Source of the DNA: Prorocentrum cordatum
Taxonomy: Eukaryota; Sar; Dinophyceae; Prorocentrales; Prorocentraceae
NCBI GenBank assembly: GCA_963575745.1
Contig: CAUYUJ010007224.1
Location: forward strand, 802,501 to 866,500
Direction: 5' to 3'
DNA length: 64,000 bases
The notes below the pieces were generated by a model. That model was not told where the DNA came from. It made no database searches and worked only from the letters and a program-made list of their open reading frames with translations. Below are positions 33,800 through 43,698 of the stretch, piece after piece. The position numbers were made by a program, and so were the translations under genes. How positions within the stretch are numbered: the stretch's first letter is position 1; every line of letters starts with the position of its first letter.

Positions 33800-35420
33800 T
33801 GGGGATGGGTTCCAGGCCTTCGGGGCGCCAGCGTGCGAGCCCGCGTGAGCGCCACCGTGCCCGCGCGCATGAACGTCAGCGTGAACAAGTGGCCATGTTG
33901 GCCTTGGGAGCTGAAGTAAATCTTTGAAATCATATTCGATTCCAAAGTTATCATGTGTTGTCCTTGGCTGTGCGCGAACGCAAACAGCCGACATGTTGGG
34001 TTGAGCTGTACATGATCGCTTAGCCACCCGTCGTGCGCGCCAGCAGGCGCCATTGGAACGCCGCCATGTTGGCCTGGAAGCTGAAGTGAAGCTCTCAGCG
34101 GTAACCCGTTGAATTTCGACGTTGGCATGAGTACTCTTTGGGTGTGTAGGAACACAGACTCCGTCATGTTGGCTTAGAAGCCGGATGAGCGTTTGGCCAC
34201 CCGCCGTGCGCGCCAGCGTGCGCGCGCGGGTGCGGAGTTCTGCGTTTTCCACCGCAGCCATGTGGGTTCGGAGACTGACGTGCTGAGTTTGTGGAGGACG
34301 ATCAATGGAGAGGAAGCATGCTGCCAAGTAATTTCCAGATGCTTATGTAACAAACCAGTCTGAAGCATGTTTAGAACATGTTTTACACATTTTTAATTAT
34401 ATTCATCTTAAATTTAATGAACGGGTTGTTCGAGTGTCCACTGCCGTAGCATCCACACTGCTAAGCTCACATGGCCTTCCCTGCTTATGCTGGAGTGGAG
34501 ACGCCGCCATCCAGGCCCGGAGTCGACGTGAGCGCTTGGCCACCCGCCGCGTGTCCCAGCGCTCGGGAGGGCGTGGGCTTTTTGTGCATTTAACTCCAGA
34601 GAGCCGCCAATGCTGGCCGGGGAACTGGAAGTGGTCCTTGAGCGGTGGCCGACTGGATTTCCAAGTTGGCATCGGTCTTGTTTGGATGTGCAGATACAAT
34701 AGCCGTCGTGCTTGTCCGGAAGCCACACGAGCGCTTGGCCACCCGCCGCCCGCGCCAGCGTGCGCGCGCGGGTGTGGAATTTCGTGCACTCCACAATTGG
34801 AAAACCGGCCTCTTGGCGTGCACATAAAGAAGAGAGCGTCTCAGCGGTAACCGATTGGATATCCACGTTCACATGGTTTTCTGTGGTCTGTTGAGAAGAC
34901 GGACGCCGTCATGTTGGTTTGGACATTGGATGAGCGCTTGGCCACCCGCCGTGCGCGCCACCGTGCGCGCGCGGGTGTGGAATTGTGTGCACGATACAAT
35001 AGCAAAGCCGCCTTGTTGGCCTGGAGACTGAAGTGGTCCGTTTTGGCGGTGGCCGATTTAATTTCCACGGTCACATGGGGCGTTCCAGAAAGGGCCTGGC
35101 CTTCGAGGATCGTAGGAGTTGTCATCCCTTCCGCGGTGGAAGGGCGGCAGAAGTGCGGCGGAAGTAACACGAGGCCGCCTCCGCCGACGGAAGCTGGCGG
35201 AAATTTGGCGGAAGTAAGAATGCGCCCCCAAGAGATTAAAACGTCTTTGGGTTCAGGGTTTTTCGGAATCGGGCACGTGTGTTTTCTCTGGTTGCGCAGG
35301 ATTACACAAACTGCCATGCTGGCTTGGAAACTACACGAACGCTTGGCAACCCGCCGCGCGCCAGCCAGCGCGTTCGCGCGCAGGGTGTCGGCTTTGTATA
35401 TCTCACAGGTGAATAGCCGC
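33800..35420 (+). repeat. Diverged ~200-bp tandem repeat array
   Basis: The core GCTTGGCCACCCGCCGTGCG, followed by CGCCAGCGTGCGCGCGCGGG, recurs near 34020, 34195, 34540, 34738, 34940 and 35345. GCCATGTTGGCCTGGAAGCTG and AATTTCCACGTTGGCAT lie between cores. Spacing is about 170-205 bp except where pieces are inserted or lost. The last interval (408 bp) contains repeat R2. Confidence 0.85.
35077..35271 (+). repeat. Dispersed repeat family R2, copy 2, nested in the 200-bp array
   Basis: Matches 22535-22669 word for word (GCCTTCGAGGAT, CGAGGCCGCCTCCGC, GGGTTCAGGGTTT) with about 55 extra bases inside. It roughly doubles one 200-bp repeat interval, so it inserted after the array formed. Confidence 0.8.
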
Positions 35421-36411
35421 CATGCTGGTTTGGGGCTCAGAGTGGACCCTAAGCGGTGACCCGTGGGACATGCCCCATGCCTCATGGCTTGTGTCCTGGT
35501 CTCCTCCGACGACCTCTGTGTCTCAACTCGTGTGCCGTGGTCATCTTAGGGGGTCCCAGGGGGCCTCCTTAGTGCCTTCAGGGGCCTTCTCGGGCCGCTT
35601 TGGGGCAATCCTGGACCGTCAGGGGCCTTCGGAGGCCGTCGTCGGGGCGTCTCCAGGCCGCCGCGGCAGGCCAAGGCTGGCCAGGGGCAGGCCGCAGAAG
35701 GGCTTTGGACAGGCCATGGGCGAGCCGTGGGTCGGCTTTGGAAAGGCCGTGGGCAGGCCATGGGATGGGATTCTGTCTTGGGACCGCCAATGGCTGTCGC
35801 AGCGGTGGTAAGCCCACCGCAGGCTGGGTCCACCTCTCTGGCCACTCCCCCTGTCGCCGCCGCAGCGCGCGGGGAACTTGAGAAACGAGTGTCTGGCTCG
35901 GCCGCGCCGGTCGTCGTCGCACCGTTGGCCACCTGTGCGCTTCTGTTCTGTCCATATGTCTGGCCACCCCTTGTCGCCGTCGCACCACGCGGACCAGTGT
36001 GGGGGAGTGTTGTGTCATGTGTATCGCTGTCTCGGCCCGACCGGTCGCTGTCGCATCACTTTTGGCCAATATGTGCCTTCTTGTACTGTAGTGTACTGTC
36101 TGCCTGTCTGTCTGTCTGGGCGCCGCCCCGTCGTTGTCGCCCAGCGCGCGCGACACATTTTGAAGTTGAACTATCCACGGCCTGCCCATCACAACCGCAC
36201 CCAGCATCTCGTGCATGTCTTAATCGGACACGTGCGGCGACAGATCGCTCTCGCGCATCTGTCCACGACGGGCCCGCCTTCCTTTGCACAGGGAAGATCA
36301 ACGCTGGTGGGATCCCCTCCTGAGTAGTTCTGCATGATCACCACCAGCTTTCTTGCACCAAGGGGCTCATACCCCATCAGGAAGAGTAAAAATGGTGGAA
36401 GTCCGAGCCGT
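35421..36411. other. No gene recognised
   Basis: G/C-rich with degenerate CCTTGTCGCCGTCGCACC-type repeats at 35840-36140. Frames lack domains. Confidence 0.4.
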
Positions 36412-36640
36412 GCAGCTGCACATGCAATAATGAAGTGCAGAGCGAGGCAGTGCAAAGGATGCTCAGCAATGCGATCCAAGACACGCCAGTGCAAACGATG
36501 GCATTGCAGCGCACAGCGATATTAATCAACATGCCACCAGGCAGTTGATGCAATGCACAGCAGCACAACGTAACGAACAAAATGCCATGTAGCGCAACGT
36601 GATACAACGAAACGCCATGCAATTCAGTGTATAACCACGT
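36412..36640. repeat. GCAATGC/GTGCAA-family repeat, block 6
   Basis: Degenerate ATGCAATGCACAGCA-type words at about 15-20 base spacing, related to the GTGCAAT family. Confidence 0.5.
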
Positions 36641-36989
36641 GCACCAATTCAAAGCAAAGGGAATGAAAGCAATTCCAGGACGTTTGACAACTTGCTCCCT
36701 CTGTGTCAGTATTCGTGTTGGCCTGGTTCTGGCATTTTCGAGGCTTCAGCGGAAACCACGATGCTATGTTACATGCCGTTGATTCGCCAACGGGAGGCCA
36801 AGAATTCGATTGCGGTGCCTGAGCGGTGCTATTGTCGCCAGGTTGTTTCCAAGGGGCATGACCAGAGCGAATCAGATCAGATCCCCACGAGTTTCGCAGC
36901 GGCCGCGCTGCAGTAGGGCGGGTCGAGCTTCGAGCTTGCGTGTGGCACTCGTCGGGGCCTTGTCCGCTCCGAGAGCAGTGCTCGTAGAG

Positions 36990-39900
36990 GTGCCCGCAGC
37001 CCGTCAGCGCAGGCTCCTGACGGAGAAGAAGTACGCGAACCTCCGGTATTCCAGCTTCGAGGCGGTGTTCGAGGCTCCTCGGCACCGCCGCCTAAGGAAC
37101 TTCGGAGTGGCGAGGGAACAGACGCTGGGGTGAGGAGGGGGGTCTGTGAAAGGGGAGGAGAAAAAAGGCAAGAGGAGCGTCAGATACGCAGGGAAGGCGT
37201 GGGACAGGCACGCAGGCGCCTGAAGTCTAGGCCTCCTGGCTGCGGCAGACAAGTGGCCACTTTGGACCGACACTTTCTTCGGTTTTGACATGACGTGCAA
37301 GGCCTCCAATATACGGCAGGTTCATGCGGCGTTGGCGCGCTGGAGACGCCAACGAAGCGAAGGCGTTCAAGCTTGAATTCTGCGACGCGGAAGCACCGAG
37401 GGAACTAGCACTGTTACGCCCGACGAAATTCAAACCTTGAACGATCGGGGCCACGACTAGTTCAAGGTTGAACGATCGACGCGGTGTCAGAAACTTTAGC
37501 GCGTGCCGACGCCGCACGGACCCGACGTGTACCTCCCACCCGTCCTCGCTGCCATTCTGCGCGCCCGCCCGGGCCGTCTCCCGCGCGCCGCTCTGTGCAC
37601 GAGCGGGGCGCTTGCGCGTGCCGACGCCGCACGGACCCGACGTGTACCTCCCACCCGTCCTCGCTGCCATTCTGCGCGCCCGCCCCGGGCCGTCTCCCGC
37701 GCGCCGCTCTGTGCAGCACGAGCGGGGCGCTCCGCAACCCCCCCCCCTCCGTTGGCCGGCGCTGGGACCTCGAGCCTGCGGCGAGGTGGGAGCGGGTGGA
37801 GCTGGGGGGTTGCGCTGGCTGCTGCTCGCGCGAGGGATCCCCGCACGCCGCTCGTGTGGGGGGGGGGCCAGAGGAGGAGAGGGTGCCCATAACCGCTGCC
37901 CTTGCCTCGCTTCCCCCTCTTTGGGCCTCCTGGGAGGCCTTCGTCGCCACCGCCGGACTCGCCTCGAAATCCTGTTCCGAACGCACCCCAGGAGAGGTCC
38001 AGAGAGTATCGGCATCGGTACCTTGTGGCTTCCCCAGGAGGTGGTGCGAGGGGCGGCACATCGAGCACCCATCGGTGCGGAGACGGAGGGGCGGAGGGGA
38101 GGGGAGGAGAGATAGAGAGCAGAGAGGGGGAGAGGGGCGCAGGGGAGGGGAGGGGAGGGGCAGGCGAGAGGGGTGCTTGTCCTCCTCCTCTCTCCCTGGT
38201 CCTCCTGCTCCTGGTGCGCCACTGCGAACGGGCGGCCCAGGCGTTCATGAAGGACGCCGCCGAGGAGGGGCTCGTCACCAGCGAGGCGCCCTCACTCCCT
38301 CACTCCTCCTCCTCCTCCTCCTCCTCCTCCTCCTCCTCGTCATCCTCGTCCTCCTCCTCCTCCTCCTCCTCCTCCTCTCCTCCTCTCCTCCTCCTCCTCC
38401 TCCTCCCTCCTCCTCCTCCTCCTCCTCCTCCTCCTTCCCCCCTCGAGGATCGATGTTTGTTTGTTCTGCATCTGTGGCCGCTCTTGGGCCTCCAGAGGCC
38501 TCTGAGGGTTTCCGCTTACAGTCGGAGGCCCTTGGAGGACCCCCTGAGGGGGACCTCCCGAGGGGCGTCCTCCTTGTGCAAGTCAGCAGCGTCCGGAGGC
38601 AGGACGAGCGCAAGGAGGCGGGCTTGTTGGACGTTCGCGCTTGTTGGACGTTCGTGTGCCCCCTGGGGAGGGTGTCCCTGGATGTTCTGCTTGTTTTGGC
38701 TGCCAGAGGGCCTCATGCTCTTGATGGATGCTCTTCTGTCCTAGGTCCGACTGTACCATGGTGGCATGGGTTAAGGAATGTGCCCAGCAGGGGCTCAGAC
38801 CTTGGAGGATTCCTCATTTGATGAGGGCGGTGGTAATATCCATGGCCAACCACGATTGGAGTTCCTTTGGCTCCCAGACCCTGGATTCCTTATCCCGCGA
38901 AACGTCCGCAAAACACGGCGCCCTAGCCCTGTCTGACGCCTCGGGGATCGCTTGGGCGCCGTGTTTTGCGGACGTTTCGCGCCCTCCGTTGCTTCCCGAG
39001 ACCCTTACGAGAGCCCCCGAGGGCACGAAACGTCCGCAAAACACGGCGCCCTAGCCCTGGAGGAGGAGGAGGAGGAGGAGGAGGAGGAGGAGGAGGAGGA
39101 GGAGGAGGAGGAGGAGGAGGGAGGTGGAGGAGAGGAGGAGGAGGAGGAGGGGGTAGGAGGAGGAGGGGTAGGAGGAGGAGGGGTAGGAGGAGGAGGGGGA
39201 GGAGGAGGAGGAAGGAGGAGGAGGGGGAGGAGGAGGTGGAGGAGGGGGAGAGGGAGGAGGGGGGGGGCAGTGCTGTGCCGAGTCGCCGGCGGGGAGCGGC
39301 GCGCCCCCTCGGCGTCGCAGGTGCGCCCCAGCGTGGCCTGCCTGGCCGTGGCCGGCGTCGTGGAGGCGAACACGTGCCGGCTCACCAATCTGGACCGGCC
39401 GCGTTTTTCCCCAATCAGTGTTTGCACTGAAGGGGTCGACTATACATACGTAAGAGTGACTTCTCGCCGGAGTGACCTTTGGTGCGGGCCCATTGGGGTC
39501 CGGCGATGCGGCATTAGTGTCTTGCGCGATTGGGGTTGGCCCCCCCGCAGCTCCCCGAAAGCCGCGCAACAAAGGTCACTCTTACCCAGGGTCACTCTTA
39601 CGTGTAGCCGAAGGGGTCCTAGCGGAAGTTGAAAAATTGAGCGAAAGTTTCCCGTCGATTCTGGTAGCATGCAGGCTGGGTTCCCGGGTTCCCGGTTCCG
39701 GGTTCCCGGGGTTCCTGGTTATTGGTTCCGGGCCGATCTCGGTGGGTTTTGTGTTCCTGGCCACCCGGGTTCCTGGTCGATCTCCTCAGCGAAAACCCCA
39801 CTTCGTTTAACCTGCCTCACCCAGCGATCCGATGCTATGATCTTTGTTCAATACGGGGTCCTCGGGAAAGACTCGACCCATCCCCCGGGATCGGCGTTTC

Positions 39901-40676
39901 ATCCTGAGTCGTGTTTGTTCACGGCCCCGGGGCCCAGCGAGGGCCTCTAGACTCTAGAGGCCGAGCACGACGAAAAACGTCCGCATTCAAATTTGCATAC
40001 ACTGAAGATCTGGGACCGATAGCCCCCTCGGGCGGCGACTGTGGTGACGTTCACCCCGCCGGCCACTACAGAGCACTTCTGTTGCGACGATGGCCCCCTG
40101 GAGGGGCAGCGGATCGTTCGGTGTCCGCCTCCGTCTCACCCTTCAAAAACACATTGAAGGTCTGGGACCACCCCTTTCGTCAGCCACGTGCAGAAGTGGG
40201 GTAGGGGGAGGGGGGAAGGTTTCTTGGAAGCACCCCTGCGTCTTGAAGGCGCGGGCCTTGTCTACAGATGTAGGGCCGGCGCTTTTTTGTCACGGTATCG
40301 TCGTCGGCGTCGGCGGCGTCGTCGTCGTCTCGTCGCGCTCGCCGCCAGTTCCGTCCGACCCGGCTAGCCCCTCTTTGGGCCCGGATTGGGCTTCGCGTCA
40401 TGGGGTGACTTTCAGATGAGGGGGGCAGCGAGCAGCGAGGGCTGCAGATAACGGACCCTCTGGGGCCCTTGAAGGGGCCCTCTAGAAACCAAAAGGAGGC
40501 TTTTAGGGCCCGAGAAGCACACCCTTCTCCCTCCCCCAAACCAGAGGTCTCCCCCCCAGGCGCTGCTGACGGGCCTCTCGCCCGAACCCCCTTCGCCGGC
40601 GGTGCGTGCTCGCGCCGAGGACTGGATCATCGACGGCCCCATGCTCGAGGAGCGCTTCGGCCTGCAGTGCATAGAG
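36990..40676 (+). CDS. Glucokinase (Glk family), four consecutive internal exons
   Basis: Exons are 36990-37073 (RRLLTEKKYANLRYSSFEAV), 38241-38285 (AFMKDAAEEGLVTSE), 39321-39392 (VRPSVACLAVAGVVEANT then CRLTNL) and 40620-40676 (DWIIDGPMLEERFGLQCIE). All lie in phase 0, 86 codons together. Joined, they follow bacterial Glk from the strand after DVGGTN through the small-domain helix, the LAVAG...LTN segment and the W-I-D/LG helix before the INDF motif, without gaps. Glk phosphorylates glucose in the cytosol. Introns start GCTCCT, GCGCCC and GACCGG and end CAG, CAG and GAG: non-canonical donors known in dinoflagellates. The three introns (about 1.0-1.2 kb) hold GGA/TCC arrays, foldbacks and dispersed repeats. 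The DVGGTN exon is missing immediately upstream (one lies at 3024-3109). The INDF, GAGTGLG and EGGH exons are not found downstream before the channel gene, so the gene is incomplete here. Confidence 0.7.
37501..37735 (+). repeat. ~115-bp tandem duplication in a glucokinase intron
   Basis: Two nearly identical units beginning GCGTGCCGACGCCGCACGGA and ending GAGCGGGGCGCT are adjacent. Confidence 0.9.
37872..38037 (+). repeat. Intronic repeat family R3, copy 2
   Basis: GGTGCCCATA, GGGAGGCCTTCGTCGCCACC, CGAACGCACCCCAGGAGAGG and TTCCCCAG match ARB2 intron 1 at 26411-26583. Here it lies inside the first glucokinase intron. Confidence 0.75.
38298..38437. repeat. (TCC)n array in a glucokinase intron
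   Basis: TCC array starting about 12 bases after the proposed donor at 38286. Confidence 0.95.
38898..39059. repeat. Foldback with perfect 27-bp arms plus a third arm copy
   Basis: GCGAAACGTCCGCAAAACAC... at about 38898 is the exact reverse of ...GTGTTTTGCGGACGTTTCGC ending near 38982. The arm appears a third time at about 39025-39050, again followed by CTAGCCCTG, and the GGA array starts there. Confidence 0.9.
39059..39262. repeat. (GGA)n array in a glucokinase intron
   Basis: GGA array with GGTAGGAGGAGGG subrepeats, ending 58 bases before the exon at 39321. Confidence 0.95.
39448..39603. mobile_element. 156-bp foldback flanked by GAAGGGGTC
   Basis: ACGTAAGAGTGAC...GGAGTGACCTTTG is mirrored by CAAAGGTCACTCTTACCC...GTCACTCTTACGT. 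The 9-mer GAAGGGGTC occurs at 39429-39437 and 39610-39618, as expected of a target duplication, though 6-10 bases from the arms. It lies in the third glucokinase intron. Confidence 0.75.
39836..39980 (-). repeat. Dispersed repeat family R1, copy E (reverse)
   Basis: GACTCGACCCATCCCCCGGG, TTTCATCCTGAGTCG and GAGGGCCTCTAGACTC are the reverse of the R1 core. Confidence 0.7.
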
Positions 40677-40722
40677 GCTCGCGCGCGAGGAGGGCCAGGG
40701 CAGCAGGAGGAGCGGGGGGGGG

Positions 40723-40811
<89 letters not shown>

Positions 40812-40817
40812 ACGACG

Positions 40818-40853
<36 letters not shown>

Positions 40854-40863
40854 CACGACCACG

Positions 40864-40894
<31 letters not shown>

Positions 40895-41008
40895 AGACCA
40901 CGACCACGACCACGACCACGGCCACGACCACGACCACGACCACGACCACGGCCACGACCACGATCACGACCAAGATCACGACCACGATCACGACCACGAC
41001 CACGGCCA

Positions 41009-41051
<43 letters not shown>

Positions 41052-41052
41052 G
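40723..41052. repeat. (ACG)n array with GACCAC variants
   Basis: About 30 pure ACG units, then GACCAC-type dodecamers (ACGACCACGACC), then ACG again. It begins about 45 bases after the last glucokinase exon. Confidence 0.95.
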
Positions 41053-41059
41053 CAGAACG

Positions 41060-41375
41060 ATAAGGAGGACGAGAAGGAGGAGGAGAAGGAGGACGAGGGG
41101 GAGAATGAGAAGGAGGAGCAGGAAGCGAGGTTGCGGAGGGAGGAGGGGGAGGATGGTGACGAGGACGGCGACGACGCGGAGTAGGGGGAGGAGGAAGAGC
41201 AGGAGGAGGATGAGGAGGAGGACGATGAGGAGGAGGAGGAGGAGGAGGAGGAGGAGAAGGACGAGGAGGAGGAGGAAGAGGAGAAGGAGGAAGGAAGGAT
41301 ACCTAGGGCGAGGAGGAGGAAGAGGAGGAGGAGGAGGGGGGGAGAAGGAGGAAGAGGAGGATGAGGACAGAGGCG
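41060..41375. repeat. (GGA)n array
   Basis: GGA/GAC array following the ACG array. Confidence 0.95.
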
Positions 41376-42744
41376 AAGGCGGAAGAGGAGGATGCCAATG
41401 ATGAGGAGGGGCGCACGACCAGGGGGGCCCAGAGTGTGAAAAAGCACGGACCAGAGGAGGATGCGGAGATTGCCGGGCCGCCAGCGCTCGTGCCGGGGTG
41501 CCTGGAGTCGAGGCCCCGCGGGTTGCCCCGTGCGCATCGGCAGCGTCTGCCCGTCTCCGGCAGAAGCTGCGCCAGGCACCCCGCACCCACTTCCCCCCCC
41601 CGTGCGGGTCTCTGCATCTGCACCCCCCACCCAAGGGCGAGGAAACGCAGACACGGACCACGGCGCGCAGATCCGCGGCGGGCAGCAGCCGAAGACATTG
41701 GGAGACGCCGGGAGGGAGACGAGACGGGAGGCGACGGGAGACGACGGGAGACGACGGGAAGCCAGCGGGAGGCAGCGGAGCGCAACGGGAGACCAAGGGA
41801 GGCATCGGGAGAGAAGGGGAGACAACGGGGGTCAATGGGAGACAACGTCGCCCAGCCGACTCCAGATCTGTCGTCTTACGTATGTGTCGGGGGCGGCCAA
41901 GAAGTGGGTGAGGACCAGGGCCCCGAGGGGGGGATACCATGGCGGGGGCCATGGTATTTCCTCAGATGTCATGGCGCCTCTTCTTATTTCCTTACGTCCC
42001 TGGCCCCCCCCCTCCTGGGCCGCGCACATGCCCCCGCCATGATTTGCCCCCCCCCCCCCCCCCCTCTTGGTCGCCCCCCTCTTTGCCGCTCCCGAATCTG
42101 GTGTGCAAAGCGAAGAATTTGACGGACGAGCTGTTTGAAGAAACGTGTGAACCGCCACGGTTTTTTAGGAGTCACAGTGTCAGATAATCTGGCGAATTGT
42201 TTGTGTTGTAGGTGCACCTGGCCAGGGCTTCGAAAGCTAGGCTTCAGTTGTTGCCCGCTCCTCTCGCTCGATCGGGAAGGTTGCCAACCACACGCGCACG
42301 AGTTGCCAACCCGAACGTTCCGCAGCCGTTTGGCGTCAGGCGCCCCATGGCTGAGCGAGACTTCCCGGTGGTTGGGCCGGGGCCCGCGGAGAGCCATGGG
42401 GCCCGCGGTCTGCGGCCAGTCCCAGGCGCCACCGCGCTGCCTCCGCCAGGGCCGGTCGCTTTCGGTAGCAAACCATGGAGGCCTTGTATGTACTCGCAGT
42501 TCCGTCTTTAGAGTTATGACGTTCCAGCCTACTTTAGCTTTGCCCACCAGGAAGAGTTTCGCCAGGACGGTACCGACGTTTGAAGGTTGTCACGTGTCGG
42601 GCCCTCGGAGGCGATTCTCGTTCGACACTGCTTCGATACTTCTCTGGGTGCTCGAAATTACTTCTGGGATGTGGTCCTCAAGTACGGTGGGCGCAACATA
42701 ACTTTAGAGTGTAGCGTGCGCCAGCGATTGGTAACCGATGAGAG
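41376..42744. other. No firm gene; GGGAGACGAC minisatellite at 41690-41850
   Basis: A 10-base purine-rich repeat (GGGAGACGAC and variants) occupies 41690-41850. A protein-like open stretch at 42212-42511 follows a TTTGTGTTGTAG acceptor-like site and reads VHLARASKARLQLL at its start, but no domain is recognised. Confidence 0.35.
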
Positions 42745-42895
42745 AGCGCAGATCTAGTCTGGGTTAGCGTGGATTCGCGTCGGTTTAGCGTCGAGTCGCT
42801 TCGATCTAGCGTCTGTTATGGTCGATTTGGCGTCCGCTAGCCGCGACTAGCGTCGACTAGCGTCGATTAGCGTCGGCCAGCGTCGATTCGCAAGA
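42745..42895. repeat. TAGCGTCGATTAGCGTCG minisatellite
   Basis: GCGTCGATT / GCGTCGACT / GCGTCGGTT words repeat at about 10-20 base spacing. Confidence 0.75.
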
Positions 42896-43207
42896 GCCGG
42901 CAAGATGGCACGGGAGGCTCCCATGAGTTGCCAGCGAAGGTCATCGCACGCTACGTCCTGGGTGCGCCGTACTCGCCGGCGCACAAAGACTCTGGGTGTG
43001 TGGTCGCACAGCAGTCGCCAAGCGTGCTGCTGAGCAGGGCTGCCGCGGGACCGCGTGGCGGCGGCGAGCGCGACCGCGGGCGCGTGGTGGCAGTCGACGC
43101 ACCCGTCGGCGCAGCAGGAGGACCCGCGGGCGCCGGCGCCGAGGCTCGAGCGGGGGCAAAATCGGGGCTCGAGGGACGGGGGTCTATGCGAACGGGGGTG
43201 AGTCCGA

Positions 43208-43335
43208 GCGCCGGATCTTGCAGGATCCTGCAGTCTTGCAAGATCTTGCAGAGCCAGGGTTGCACTGAGGGGAAGGGCGCAGGATCCTGCAGGAGCCTGC
43301 AGGATCCTGCAGGACGTTGCCGGATCCTGCAAAGC
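43208..43335. repeat. Palindromic GCAGGATCCTGC repeats
   Basis: GCAGGATCCTGC and CTTGCAAGATCTTGCAG repeat several times. Each is self-complementary. Confidence 0.8.
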
Positions 43336-43444
43336 CTGTCAGTAGATTCCCGACAAAACGCGAGACCCAGCCTCGCCGATCAACGATTCAGGCAGCTCGA
43401 TACCCAGGCCCCCTCGAGTCATAAAGAAATCACTGCGAGTGGTA

Positions 43445-43560
43445 TATCCTAATTTTCAGCATCTGGGGGCCCTTACTCGGCCTCGGGGCCGTCGAAGAAA
43501 TATCCAGGATGAGAAATCAGTCTCACCGAGTGGTTCGAGACCTCTGGGTCTCGACGTTAT
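43445..43560 (+). repeat. Dispersed repeat family R1, copy F
   Basis: GGCCGTCGAAGAAATATCCA, GGATGAGAAATCAGTC and GGTTCGAGACCTCTGGGTC match the R1 core. It lies 140 bases before the channel start codon. Confidence 0.7.
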
Positions 43561-43698
43561 GAAAACAGAAGGATAACATGATGTCGGGAGTCTTGGTAGG
43601 CGGCGGGGTTAGGCTTCAGAGTTCGTCGAACACGTAGCAAAATCCGAACCTCACTCCCGCCTCCCATTGATTCAGGGAGTTCGACGGTAGGTGGCGGT

